Shown piece by piece: positions 17,324 to 25,644 of a DNA stretch of 64,000 bases (within the stretch, counting starts at the first letter, position 1; every line of letters begins with the position of its first letter). The notes under the pieces were generated by a model. That model did no database searches. It worked only from the letters and a program-made list of their open reading frames with translations, and was not told the DNA's origin. Position numbers and translations under genes: made by a program. Origin of the DNA: Ardenticatenaceae bacterium (GTDB lineage Bacteria; Chloroflexota; Anaerolineae; Promineifilales; Promineifilaceae); contig JASJCR010000001.1 in NCBI GenBank assembly GCA_030065875.1, positions 62,001-126,000 on the forward strand, written 5' to 3'.

Positions 17324-18439
17324 TTAGTTGATTAAAGCTCCCAGCAAAACAATTTCCCCGGTACGCTGGAAGCTGCCGCCCGACGGCTCAATTGATACGC
17401 CTAAGGTATCAAAGGTCGAGAAGGGAAAGGGAGCATGAATGACGATAAAGTCTTCACCACTGCTGTTGACCTCAAAGGTTTCAGCGGTATCGTGCTCGCT
17501 GCCGCGAATCAGCAGAACCTGATATACCTCGTCCTCCGCCAGCGGGGGCAGGTTTGATACCGATAAGATGGCGACATCACTCTCCGGATCGATGATCACC
17601 TGACCGGTTGCCTCCGGTTCAAGTTCGGTACCTCCCACCTCATAGAGTTGTGAGTTTGGAGAATCAAAGAGTGAAACCACTCGCTCCGTTTCCGCCAATC
17701 TCTCCTCGATTTCGGCCGCTTCAGCTAACATTTCAGTATTGGATGATTCGATTGCAGCCAGGCTGGCGGCCAGCTCATCGCGTTCCTCGACAAGAGCCGC
17801 TAATTGTTCTTCAAGGGTATCATTGGCCGTACCTTGTTGGATGAGCTGATCTTCTAGGGTATGACGGTCATCCTCAAGAGAGACCACCTGTCCTTCAAGT
17901 ATTTCATTTTTGGCGATTAAGGTTTCGCGCTCAGCGGCCGCGGTTACCGAGTTCGATTCAAGAGCAACCAGATCACTCTTCAAGGTTGAAACTTGCTGGT
18001 TGAGAAACCAAACCATCCCTACCATGGCTACAAAACCGGCCATGGCGGCACCGGTAACCAAAGGGGTAGTAAATAAAAAGCTCAAAAAGGCCGCCAGCCC
18101 ACCCGACTCACTTTCAGGTTCCACGCGAGCGATCGGGGAAGCTTGCGAGGTCGCTGCGGGCGCTTTAAAGCGGTGAACAGCACTTTTTTCGACCCGACTC
18201 ATAAGATCTGCGGTCATTTCCGCTGATGGCTGCATTGGAGGGACAGCGAGCGGCAGTAGCACTGTTGTTTCGGTCAAATCAGCTAATTCTGCTTCCAAAA
18301 ATGGATCCCGGTGCAGGGCAACTTCCAGAAGGCGAGCTTCTTCTTCAGTTAACCCCCCAAGAGCATAAAGGGGAAGCAATTCTCTGATGTCGTTGTCGTC
18401 AAACCCGTCTTCCGGGTTGTAATCTTGGTGATGAGTCAT
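17324..18439 (-). CDS. Membrane anti-sigma factor (RskA-like)
   Basis: A 371-residue anti-sigma factor. The N-terminal cytoplasmic part (RELLPLYALGGLTEEEARL) looks like the sigma-binding domain of RskA-type proteins. One membrane helix follows (VTGAAMAGFVAMVGMVWFL, about 130-150), then a long coiled coil (about 155-250) rich in Glu/Leu, and a C-terminal RskA domain (LPPLAEDEVYQVLLI... SIEPSGGS). The long coiled coil between membrane and RskA domain is a notable insert. Its ATG overlaps the stop of the sigma gene, the standard arrangement for a cognate pair; the sensed signal is not evident. Confidence 0.87.
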   Translation of the reverse strand: MTHHQDYNPEDGFDDNDIRELLPLYALGGLTEEEARLLEVALHRDPFLEAELADLTETTVLLPLAVPPMQPSAEMTADLMSRVEKSAVHRFKAPAATSQASPIARVEPESESGGLAAFLSFLFTTPLVTGAAMAGFVAMVGMVWFLNQQVSTLKSDLVALESNSVTAAAERETLIAKNEILEGQVVSLEDDRHTLEDQLIQQGTANDTLEEQLAALVEERDELAASLAAIESSNTEMLAEAAEIEERLAETERVVSLFDSPNSQLYEVGGTELEPEATGQVIIDPESDVAILSVSNLPPLAEDEVYQVLLIRGSEHDTAETFEVNSSGEDFIVIHAPFPFSTFDTLGVSIEPSGGSFQRTGEIVLLGALIN

Positions 18440-19056
18440 TCTTCAAACCCTTCAATCGACAGGATATCCTGTAATTTTTGCAGGGCCAGTCTTGCTCGAG
18501 TATTGACTGTTCCCAGCGGGATATCGTATTCAGCCGCAATTTCGCGGCGAGTCTTGCCTTCAAAAAATGTCCAAACCACAATATTTCTTTGATTTTCAGG
18601 CAGTTGACTCAGGGCACGGGCAATGTGTTCCCTACGGTCTCTTATCCAGGTTTCTTCAAAGACATCGTGGTCATCGGCGGCGACATAGGCAGATGGTCCA
18701 TCCTCTTCAGCATCAAAACTGTCGCTCAGAGCCTGAAAGTGGATTTTCTTCTGCCTACGAATGGCATCGATGGCAAGATTGCGAGCAATGCCATACATCC
18801 AGTTGACAAAGGATCCGCGGCTTTTTTGATACCCGGAAGCGTTTTGCCAAACCCGCCAAAATGTTTCTTGAGTTAACTCTTCGGCTAACCCACGATTTCT
18901 GACCATGCGGTAGGTGAACCCTAGCACAACCGGTGCGTATTTATCGTACAGCGTCCGGTACGCATGGACATCTCCATGTGATATAACGAGATGGATCAGC
19001 TGTTGATCATCTCCTGTTGAATCCTTAACTGGCATTTTATCTTTAACGCGGAACAT
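18436..19056 (-). CDS. ECF-type RNA polymerase sigma factor (SigK-like)
   Basis: A sigma-70 family ECF factor of about 206 residues. Region 2 is seen in YDKYAPVVLGFTYRM...AEELTQETFWRVWQ and NWMYGIARNLAIDAIRR; region 4 in LSQLPENQRNIVVWTFFEGKTRREIAAEYDIPLGTV, a helix-turn-helix for -35 recognition. The start is uncertain: ATGs at 19056 and 19035 and a GTG at 19116 are all in frame and none has a strong ribosome site. It is coupled to its RskA-like anti-sigma factor by a 4-base overlap, so release from that protein is the likely control. Confidence 0.9.
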   Translation of the reverse strand: MFRVKDKMPVKDSTGDDQQLIHLVISHGDVHAYRTLYDKYAPVVLGFTYRMVRNRGLAEELTQETFWRVWQNASGYQKSRGSFVNWMYGIARNLAIDAIRRQKKIHFQALSDSFDAEEDGPSAYVAADDHDVFEETWIRDRREHIARALSQLPENQRNIVVWTFFEGKTRREIAAEYDIPLGTVNTRARLALQKLQDILSIEGFEE

Positions 19057-19188
19057 GTTAAGCCACTGTGTCTGTATGTAAATACGGACGAGCGACCGTT
19101 TTGTATGTATTAGCACCTTATTTTACAAAAGATTTACGGATAAAAAAAACGGGAATTATTCAAATTGCGTTTTTTTTCACAAATTCTC

Positions 19189-19217
19189 TTGACCCTCCTT
19201 GCCGGGTCTTTTATAAT
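19189..19217 (+). promoter_or_regulatory. Near-consensus sigma-70 promoter
   Basis: TTGACC (19189-19194), a 17-base spacer and TATAAT (19212-19217) give an almost perfect vegetative promoter on the plus strand. It would drive the polyprenyl synthase gene with a leader of about 230 bases. The rest of the gap from 19057 is AT-rich; a 6-bp stem CAGGAG/CTCCTG (19397-19402, 19432-19437) sits just ahead of the start codon. Confidence 0.75.
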
Positions 19218-19454
19218 CATATTGTTCAAAATTTTTTGAAAGTTGTGAAAGTCAAATTTTGGATAAACTTTTTTCAGCTATTCGGTACAAAAATTCAGGG
19301 AATATTCCTCGAATCGCAGTAAAGAATTAACATTTTGACCCATCTATTAAAAGCAAGTGTGTATAGATTGGATTGATCAGTAGTTAGTAAGCAAACCAGG
19401 AGCGATGAACTGCTAAAATGGCATGGCGTGACTCCTGTTTAGAAGGAAAAAATC

Positions 19455-20390
19455 ATGCAAATTTACAATATTGACACGGCTTTAACGGCCGTAGAAGACG
19501 CCCTTATTTCAGTCGTTGACACAGATGTCGAAACGCTGAAGGATGCCAGTGAGCATATCATTCTTTCTGGGGGAAAACGAGTCCGTCCGCAACTGTTAAT
19601 ATTGGCTTACCAGGCTAGTGGTGGGAAAAATTTAGCGGAAAGTATTAGAATTGCGGCCGCTATCGAATTGGTTCATACGGCCACATTGGTCCACGATGAT
19701 ATTAACGATCACAGCGATTTTCGCCGGGGTCGGTTAGCGGTCCACAAACGCTGGGGGCGGACATTCGCCTTGTTGACCGGTGATTATCTGTTTACCAAAG
19801 TTTATGAATTGATGGCCCCGTATGGCAATCCTTTTAACGAAATCATGGCTAAGGCCTGTGTTCGCCTGGTAGAAGGGGAGACGCTTCAGGCACATGCAGC
19901 CAAAACCGGTGATATTGATCGGGAAACGTACAAGAAAATCATCGCCCGGAAGACCGCATCCCTTTTTGAAGCGGCTGCCGAGATGGGTGGCCTGCTGGCC
20001 GGGGCTTCTCCAGAGACCGTTGCCGGACTAAAGACTTACGGCTACAACCTGGGATTAACCTTTCAGCTGGTGGACGATATCTTGGACGTGGTTGGTTCAG
20101 CGGATGAAATGGGCAAACCGATTGGGCTTGATTTAAATCAGGGGCGCGGCGTTTTTGCCGTAGAAAACGGTGCGGCTGTGGCCTCGCCGCCGGTTACCAA
20201 GCTGGCCGACGACGATCCGGTTCAGAGGATGATGAATCGGATGCGGGATTCGGGGGCGATTGAAATTGCCAAGCTCCAGGCGCAAGAAATGGGTGAGCGA
20301 GCGCGGGCCGGTTTACGGCATGTGCCTCAATCGGAATTTAAAATGGAGCTTAATAATTTAATTGATTCTGTTTTGAATCGTCGCAATTAA
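19455..20390 (+). CDS. Polyprenyl diphosphate synthase
   Basis: A 311-residue trans-prenyltransferase that condenses isopentenyl diphosphate onto an allylic primer to make long-chain prenyl diphosphate for quinones or carriers. Both aspartate-rich motifs are present: DDINDHSD in the first (LVHDDINDHSDFRRG) and DDILD in the second (QLVDDILDVVG), with GGKRVRP for substrate binding. AGAAGG precedes the ATG. Chain length cannot be fixed by eye. It is transcribed alone and ends at a bidirectional terminator. Confidence 0.9.
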   Translation: MQIYNIDTALTAVEDALISVVDTDVETLKDASEHIILSGGKRVRPQLLILAYQASGGKNLAESIRIAAAIELVHTATLVHDDINDHSDFRRGRLAVHKRWGRTFALLTGDYLFTKVYELMAPYGNPFNEIMAKACVRLVEGETLQAHAAKTGDIDRETYKKIIARKTASLFEAAAEMGGLLAGASPETVAGLKTYGYNLGLTFQLVDDILDVVGSADEMGKPIGLDLNQGRGVFAVENGAAVASPPVTKLADDDPVQRMMNRMRDSGAIEIAKLQAQEMGERARAGLRHVPQSEFKMELNNLIDSVLNRRN

Positions 20391-20418
20391 ACAACGGGCT
20401 CATCCTCGAACACTTTAC

Positions 20419-20446
20419 AAAAAAAGGCCGGAAACGGCCTTTTTTT
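20419..20446. terminator. Bidirectional intrinsic terminator
   Basis: GGCCG-GAAA-CGGCC (20426-20439) flanked by seven A and seven T residues serves both the polyprenyl synthase and the convergent SHOCT-like gene. Confidence 0.93.
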
Positions 20447-20828
20447 ATTCAACAAGGACTTCTAAAACTTCGCCATTCTTGGTGTCAATCGTGGCGATCG
20501 TCCCTTTTGTTCCTTCTTGCACCGCCTGTCGAATTGCCGTTAGAAGCTCCTGTTCGCTGATCCCTTCAACCGATGTGCCCAATTTTGCTCCCATTTTAAG
20601 ACCAACTTTGACCAGCCCAATGGGTAAATTGATATTGATCCGCTTTTCCCCATTTTGGTCGATAACCCGGAGTCGCAATCTTTTGGGCTCATATCCTTGC
20701 TCCTCCTTGACGGCCGGAGTTTGACCGGGACCGCCTATAGATTTTAGCAGCTCTGCTCCTTCAGCAGCGCTAATTTTCCCATTTTCGATCATGGTGAGGA
20801 TTTTCATCCGTTCTTCAGAGGTCGTCAT
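20445..20828 (-). CDS. SHOCT-like domain protein (DUF2089 C-terminal type)
   Basis: A 127-residue protein. Residues 4-32 (EERMKILTMIENGKISAAEG...LLKSIG) form the short two-helix domain shared with DUF2089 and LiaX/YvlB proteins; the same motif ends the products of 21978-23204 and 23892-24320. The rest (about 45-127) holds basic RLRLRVIDQNGEKRININLP and a QELLTAIRQAV helix followed by strands that may bind a partner. No enzyme motif is seen. Its ATG overlaps the stop of the upstream acetyltransferase gene, so they are translated together. Confidence 0.75.
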   Translation of the reverse strand: MTTSEERMKILTMIENGKISAAEGAELLKSIGGPGQTPAVKEEQGYEPKRLRLRVIDQNGEKRININLPIGLVKVGLKMGAKLGTSVEGISEQELLTAIRQAVQEGTKGTIATIDTKNGEVLEVLVE

Positions 20829-21835
20829 AAGGTATCTCGCGGCGCCGGTTTTAAATCCAAGCGCATTGTGGTTAAAGTGCGGCGTTTTTGAAACCCTGCT
20901 TCGTTGAGAAGCGGGTCAACAACCGCATCGTCTTTCAGGTGATCGATAATAATAGGCCGGCGATTAAAGGTGCGCAGCCGGCGAAGTAGTTTGGCTAGTA
21001 TGGGGCGAGCGATGCGTGATGACCATTGGGGGTGAAGGCGTAGGCGGACGGTGTGGGGCCTCCCCCAGCTTGTGTCAATGACCGCCAACCCAACTAACTC
21101 GTTTTTATCCGTTTTGGCACTCCAGATTTCCTGCTGCTGTCCATTTACAAAGTTGATTAACCCCTTCCACCAGCTTGTTTTATAGCTGATTTTGGTGATG
21201 GGCTCAGGCCACTGCATATCGAGTGGAAAGGTTGTGCGATCGAGATCATAAGCGGCGTACCAATCGCTGCTTCTCAGAGGTACGATTGCAAACCCGCTAT
21301 ATTGATCTTTGTTGTCGACTGGGCGTGGTGCGGCGATTGGTCGAAGATGATAATGACTCAACTGCCAAATGGTGGCGGTACCTACTTCTCGAAAGCGGAG
21401 GGAATAGTATAAATTGATCGCACCTTGATTGTTTTCTTCAACCTGCAAAAGAATTGAATGACCTTGCCGCTTGCGGATGTAGTTGATCACCTGCTGCATT
21501 AGTTTCCGAGCGATCCCTCGGCGGCGAAAGTCCGGGTGAACGGCTACATTGGCCACCAGATACCGCCCCTTTTCTTTACTTTGGAGCAGGGAAACATTGC
21601 CAATGATGCGCTTTTCATGCACATAGACAAACCCTGGGACTGGGGCATTTTGGCCGATCAAAGCCCATCCGGCAGCATATCCTGGTGCCAGAGCCTGGCG
21701 ACCGGCTCGGCCGATATGTTGATGAAAAACCAGCTCCAACAATTTAGAAACCGCCGAAATATCGCGGCGGAGGTCCAGGGCCCGCACACCATTTCTGGCT
21801 TTCTGTTGATTGGAGTTTGCCTTTAGGGCGATCAT
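20825..21835 (-). CDS. GNAT-type N-acetyltransferase, probably double domain
   Basis: A roughly 336-residue acyltransferase. The first GNAT domain has the acetyl-CoA motif VAVHPDFRRRGIARKLM and a following EENNQGAINLYYSLRF segment; the second half (about 180-330) looks like a degenerate GNAT repeat with RLRLHPQWSSRIARPIL. ATG at 21835 is taken as start; a GTG at 21850 is in frame. The acceptor is unknown. It is the first gene of a two-gene unit with the SHOCT-like protein, suggesting a link to that stress-type cluster. Confidence 0.8.
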   Translation of the reverse strand: MIALKANSNQQKARNGVRALDLRRDISAVSKLLELVFHQHIGRAGRQALAPGYAAGWALIGQNAPVPGFVYVHEKRIIGNVSLLQSKEKGRYLVANVAVHPDFRRRGIARKLMQQVINYIRKRQGHSILLQVEENNQGAINLYYSLRFREVGTATIWQLSHYHLRPIAAPRPVDNKDQYSGFAIVPLRSSDWYAAYDLDRTTFPLDMQWPEPITKISYKTSWWKGLINFVNGQQQEIWSAKTDKNELVGLAVIDTSWGRPHTVRLRLHPQWSSRIARPILAKLLRRLRTFNRRPIIIDHLKDDAVVDPLLNEAGFQKRRTLTTMRLDLKPAPRDTL

Positions 21836-21909
21836 ATAACCGTCAATCACCTAAACATTTTACTTTATGGTTATCGGTCATTGTACATGAGGATGATATG
21901 ATTGTCAGT

Positions 21910-21946
21910 AAAAAAACCGCTTGATTTTGCAATAAAGCGGCTTTAT
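21910..21946 (-). terminator. Terminator after the beta-helix/SHOCT gene
   Basis: AAAACCGCTT (21913-21922) pairs with AAGCGGCTTT (21935-21944) with one mismatch; on the minus strand a run of seven T follows. Confidence 0.75.
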
Positions 21947-21977
21947 ACAGAGAAGCTTGTGAACGTAAAAGTATTGT

Positions 21978-23204
21978 CTATTCGAGCGCTTTGAGCAGCG
22001 TATTCGCTTCCTCTACTGAAATTTTCCCATTTTCGAGAAGCTGGAGCACTTTTAATTTGGCATCATCAACGGCGGCCGGATCGACTGCTCGAGTGGGTGG
22101 GGTGGGCGCGGTTGGTGGTGCAGGTGGCGCTGGGGCCGCATAGCGAGAGACCCTCTCACTGGCTCGTCTAACCGCTTCTTCTTTTTTGCGCATTGCTTTA
22201 AATTGTCCTTCGAGTTGGGAGGTGATATCGGCCATCCGGCTGCTAATTTTTGAAGCGATTTCTTCCCCGAAGGTGGCCATGCGGCTGCCAAGGGCTTCAA
22301 ATTCGTTGCCAAATTCAAAGTCGAGATCAAGATGAATATCAATTTCTTGATCGTTTATTGACCCCTGATTAATGTTTTTAATGATTAAAACAGCTTCCGA
22401 GATGATATTGAGGTGAGGACCACCCTCTCCGAGATGCGCTTCAAACAGGTTATCATTTTCGGTGACCTGGTCAAACTGGAAGCGATTGGTAACGCGGCCG
22501 ACCTGGGCTGAAATGGACAGCGGCTGTTTTGGCGGCCACAGAAGAACGACATCCTGTTTGGCATTAAGGGTGTGTTTGCCTGGTGGGAGCTGATTTTTTA
22601 CGCGGATATCGCCCAGCGCGGACGCTTGAACGATGCCGTCGATGCGGTTGAGAGTGACATCATGATGGCCATCCGCGATATTAACGCCGCCACTTACATA
22701 GAAAAGGGAAACATCCCCTAAAACTTTGCCGATCGTGACGTCACCGGCCGTGTGTTTGGCCCGGATATCCCCATGGACCTCGTTAATGGTAAAGGCGCGG
22801 ATGTGCTTGCCCAAAAAATCTCCATTCACTGTATCGACGATGAGGTCACCAGCCAAATGTTTGGCTACTAAATCACCATATACGTGACCCAGCGTGACGT
22901 CAAGCGAGTGAGTGACTGAGGCGTTGCCGTGAACCTCATTGAGGTTGATCAAAGTATTCACGGCTTTGACTTTGACGTCACCCAATCCCTGCGTGAGTTC
23001 AAACGTGGTTTCAGGGAAGAGGTAGATGGTTAAATCCCCTGGAGAAGAAATTTGATAACCATTTTCTGTCTCCTGTATTTGATAATCACCACCTCGAATT
23101 CGCAGGACAGGTTCATCAATGGGTCTTAAAATCAAATTGCCGGAACATTGTTCAACGACGATATGCCTTTTGTCTTTTGCCAGGGGGATCATTTCTTTCT
23201 TCAT
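21978..23204 (-). CDS. DUF4097-like beta-helix protein with C-terminal SHOCT-like domain
   Basis: A 408-residue protein without signal peptide. Residues about 60-240 are a repetitive beta structure with recurring VHGD/VNGD/VLGD turns about 20 residues apart (EVHGNASV, VYGDLVAK, VNGDFLGK, VHGDIRAK, VLGDVSLF), as in DUF4097/LiaX-type proteins. A charged helical part (about 290-345) and a Pro-rich linker lead to a C-terminal helical hairpin DDAKLKVLQLLENGKISVEE...LLKALE. LiaX, which senses envelope attack in enterococci, has the helical domain at the N-terminus; here the order is reversed. AGGAG lies ahead of the ATG. It is the last gene of the DUF2089 operon. Confidence 0.75.
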   Translation of the reverse strand: MKKEMIPLAKDKRHIVVEQCSGNLILRPIDEPVLRIRGGDYQIQETENGYQISSPGDLTIYLFPETTFELTQGLGDVKVKAVNTLINLNEVHGNASVTHSLDVTLGHVYGDLVAKHLAGDLIVDTVNGDFLGKHIRAFTINEVHGDIRAKHTAGDVTIGKVLGDVSLFYVSGGVNIADGHHDVTLNRIDGIVQASALGDIRVKNQLPPGKHTLNAKQDVVLLWPPKQPLSISAQVGRVTNRFQFDQVTENDNLFEAHLGEGGPHLNIISEAVLIIKNINQGSINDQEIDIHLDLDFEFGNEFEALGSRMATFGEEIASKISSRMADITSQLEGQFKAMRKKEEAVRRASERVSRYAAPAPPAPPTAPTPPTRAVDPAAVDDAKLKVLQLLENGKISVEEANTLLKALE

Positions 23205-23265
23205 GAGCCTGTTCTCCTATTAATTAAAACGGTTTTGCCGTTCTCGCGTCAAAATTTGATCTGAT

Positions 23266-23290
23266 GAGCAGCGGTTAACTTCCGCTGCTC
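23266..23290 (-). other. Hairpin across a stop codon inside the DUF2089 operon
   Basis: GAGCAGCGG (23266-23274) and CCGCTGCTC (23282-23290) form a perfect 9-bp stem spanning the stop codon of the membrane protein gene. No T-run follows, so it may tune expression of the next gene or protect the mRNA end. Confidence 0.5.
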
Positions 23291-23835
23291 GTTGTCGACA
23301 TCAAGGCCGAAGTAAATCCCATCGCTTCAAGCTGCTGATACAGGGGTTCGGGATCGGCCATCCTCATCCCCCCATACCACCATTCTCCTTTTTCCCCCAG
23401 GAAAAAGTTACCGCTGCCGGAGTGTCGGCCGGTGATTGGGATGAGCAGGTTGGTTGGTTCGCCAACCCGAAACGGGGTGTTAAATTTTATCGGGCGAGGG
23501 TATTGCACTTCGAGATTGATTCCTTTGCTGCGGTAATCTTCAAGCGTTTGCTCCGATAGCCCGATGGGGACCAGATCATTGTTGGTAAAATTGGTGACCG
23601 CTTCGGTAATGATGGGGACCAATTCTTCGTATTCTTGATCACCGGGTACGAAGGCCACTCGTTCTCCTTCGACGCTGATGACAATGCGCATTGGCTGGGA
23701 TACTTCCGCATTGGACAGAAACCAGAAGGGATTGCCGGTTGTTACGTAAATTACCCCATAAATCATGCCTAGAAAGCACACCAGGGTCACGACAACCAGG
23801 GTTAGTACATTTGATTTTGGTTTTGCTGAAGACAT
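23275..23835 (-). CDS. Single-pass membrane protein of unknown function
   Basis: A 186-residue protein with an N-terminal membrane anchor (VLTLVVVTLVCFLGMIYGVIYV, about 10-31) and an extracytoplasmic domain of about 150 residues. That domain has strand-rich stretches (MRIVISVEGERVAFV, NLEVQYPRPIKF, NLLIPITGRHSG) and no cysteine pair or catalytic motif that I recognise. It lies between the DUF2089 gene and the DUF4097-like gene on the same strand with short gaps, so it may be the membrane-side partner or sensor of this cluster. Confidence 0.7.
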   Translation of the reverse strand: MSSAKPKSNVLTLVVVTLVCFLGMIYGVIYVTTGNPFWFLSNAEVSQPMRIVISVEGERVAFVPGDQEYEELVPIITEAVTNFTNNDLVPIGLSEQTLEDYRSKGINLEVQYPRPIKFNTPFRVGEPTNLLIPITGRHSGSGNFFLGEKGEWWYGGMRMADPEPLYQQLEAMGFTSALMSTTSSGS

Positions 23836-23891
23836 TTGAATATTCCTCTTCGCATCAGTTTATAGCGTATCTATTTCACGACGATTAGGAG

Positions 23892-24320
23892 TTACGCTCC
23901 GGATCGTTTGCCGCTCAAAAGGGAGACGGCGTCAGCAGCGGAAATTTCACCCGAGGATACTTTGGCTAAAATCGCTTTTCGATTCTCCGCATCCAGCTGA
24001 GGATCGGGCTGGTTGACCGGTTCATTCACGGTTTGCCTGCTGGGGCTTGCGGTTGGTGACCCACCAAGGGTCTCGACAATTTCCTGCAGGCGGGCTCTAA
24101 CGGCCGCGTAGGAGAGGCCCATTTCCTGCTCAACTCGATTAATTTTGCCTTCATTGAGCAAAAAAATTTCTACAAATTGCAGTTGATCGGCCGTCAGCCG
24201 ATGAAGGCGATGGAGTGAAAATTGCCCGGAAATTTTGCTTTGGCATTTGGGGCAATCGAGCTGCGTGACGATAATTTCAGATTGTTGGCAAATTGGGCAT
24301 CGATTGGGTACTGGATGCAT
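23892..24320 (-). CDS. DUF2089 family zinc-ribbon/HTH protein
   Basis: A 142-residue putative transcription regulator. Cys8 and Cys11 (CPICQ) with the CPKC pair near residues 23-26 make a zinc ribbon. The next part, LTADQLQFVEIFLLNEGKINRVEQEMGLSYAAV, fits a helix-turn-helix. The last 30 residues (NRKAILAKVSSGEISAADAVSLL) are the SHOCT-like hairpin. It is first in an operon with the membrane protein and the DUF4097-like protein and has a good promoter upstream, so it may regulate its own cluster. Confidence 0.82.
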   Translation of the reverse strand: MHPVPNRCPICQQSEIIVTQLDCPKCQSKISGQFSLHRLHRLTADQLQFVEIFLLNEGKINRVEQEMGLSYAAVRARLQEIVETLGGSPTASPSRQTVNEPVNQPDPQLDAENRKAILAKVSSGEISAADAVSLLSGKRSGA

Positions 24321-24417
24321 GTTGTTCTCCTTTCGCCAGACTTAATGAGCGGCCGTGTTGAGAAGCTGATTTCGAAAACTTATGGAAAAAGTCAAATAAA
24401 TTCTGTTCGATGAGGCT

Positions 24418-24447
24418 ATGATACAATAAAATTGATAATATTGTCAA
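24418..24447 (-). promoter_or_regulatory. Promoter of the DUF2089 operon
   Basis: Read on the minus strand, TTGACA (24447-24442), an 18-base spacer and TATCAT (24423-24418) form a strong promoter about 100 bases ahead of the DUF2089 start. Confidence 0.65.
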
Positions 24448-24886
24448 GAAAATTATATCAGATACTAAAAATGGGGAATTTTAATCGATTTTCACAATAA
24501 ATTTTGAATTTTTGTGAAAAACAGTTAAAAAATCTCAACAATTGTGTTTTTTTGTGTATTTGGGATAATTTATGCTCTGCACCATCTAGATTGAGGATTG
24601 ATAGCTGACGCGCCATATGCTGCATAGGTCGTTGTGGTTTAAATGAGAGCCAACACGGTCATAATAATGTAACTGATATGGCGGCTGTGGATAACCCGTT
24701 TTAACCAAATTTGAACACAATTAAAGGAGACATGAGGTAAAATAGGCAAATCTTTCGTCAGCCTATTTTTTTAGGAAATTAGTCCTACGGGAGAATTAGA
24801 GGTTGCCTAAAATATGATATATTTCAGTGAATTAATTTAACTTTCAAAAGAACAATGGCGTTTTGTGAAATAGTGGGAGGTTACTC
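24448..24886. other. AT-rich intergenic region with leader hairpin
   Basis: No gene is seen. An 8-bp inverted repeat CGCCATAT / ATATGGCG lies near 24611 and 24677. AAATAGGC (24740-24747) pairs with GCCTATTT (24761-24768) and is followed by T residues, which makes a terminator or attenuator about 115 bases ahead of the exported-protein gene. I could not match it to a known riboswitch. Confidence 0.45.
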
Positions 24887-25612
24887 ATGAAAAGAATTTT
24901 GTCGACAATCTTATTTGCTGGATTGCTGGGCACCTTAGGGATCGGCGCTTGGGTGGCCATGCCGCGTGGGGTGGATCCCGTCCAGCAGGCTGGAACCACG
25001 CTTGAATTAACCAATCAGGCGATCAACGCGACAAAGTATAACGCCGTTTCTCTACCCTTAGATGCTTCGACGGTGATTACTCCCTTTAATGCCCAGGGGT
25101 TTTTGGATTATATAGGACCTTCTGCCAGTCAAGTTGCAAATTTAAACCCGAATTCTCAAGCCCTTGATTTTTGGGATGGAAATTTGGGGTTTGGCGTTGT
25201 AAACGGGATTGTCATCACCGAACCGTTTCCGCTAAAAGTAGGATCTCCGTATCTGATCCAGGTTGATGAAAATGCCCCGTCTACATTAACGGTGGTTGGC
25301 GATGTTCCCCCTGCGGGATCGATTCAATTTGATCTGGTTGGGGTTGACCCATGCAACTACAACGAAATTTCAATCCCGCTCGATCAATCAACCATTTCAA
25401 ACGGTGCTGAATTGGCCGCTTCTATAGGAAACGTCAATTTTGTGGCCAAACTGAACGTCGAATCGCAAAGTCTTGACTTTTGGGACGTCACGCTGGGGTT
25501 TGGGGTAATCGACGGTTTAATCGTAAATGATCCAAATCAATTTCCAGTAACGGCTGGTTATCCATACTTCGTTTGTGTCACGGGAAGTGGCGATGGCACC
25601 CAATGGCCATAA
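24887..25612 (+). CDS. Exported protein made of two similar modules
   Basis: A 241-residue secreted protein with a signal peptide (MKRILSTILFAGLLGTLGIGAWV). The mature part is an internal duplication: residues about 52-135 and 158-240 share the pattern YNxxSxPLDxST, NxxSQxLDFWDxxLGFGVxxGxxxxxP and a closing GxPYxxxV. Cysteines occur only in the second module. GGGAGG precedes the ATG by seven bases. I know no family. It is followed after 32 bases by another exported protein, so they are probably co-expressed and may act together at the cell surface. Confidence 0.75.
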   Translation: MKRILSTILFAGLLGTLGIGAWVAMPRGVDPVQQAGTTLELTNQAINATKYNAVSLPLDASTVITPFNAQGFLDYIGPSASQVANLNPNSQALDFWDGNLGFGVVNGIVITEPFPLKVGSPYLIQVDENAPSTLTVVGDVPPAGSIQFDLVGVDPCNYNEISIPLDQSTISNGAELAASIGNVNFVAKLNVESQSLDFWDVTLGFGVIDGLIVNDPNQFPVTAGYPYFVCVTGSGDGTQWP

Positions 25613-25644
25613 ATGAATTTTAACTTGATATCAGGAATTTTTTG

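Noticed and set aside
24740..24772. Possible c-di-GMP (GEMM) riboswitch
   Set aside because: The GGCAAA and closing GCC are present, but the required second stem and conserved core are missing.
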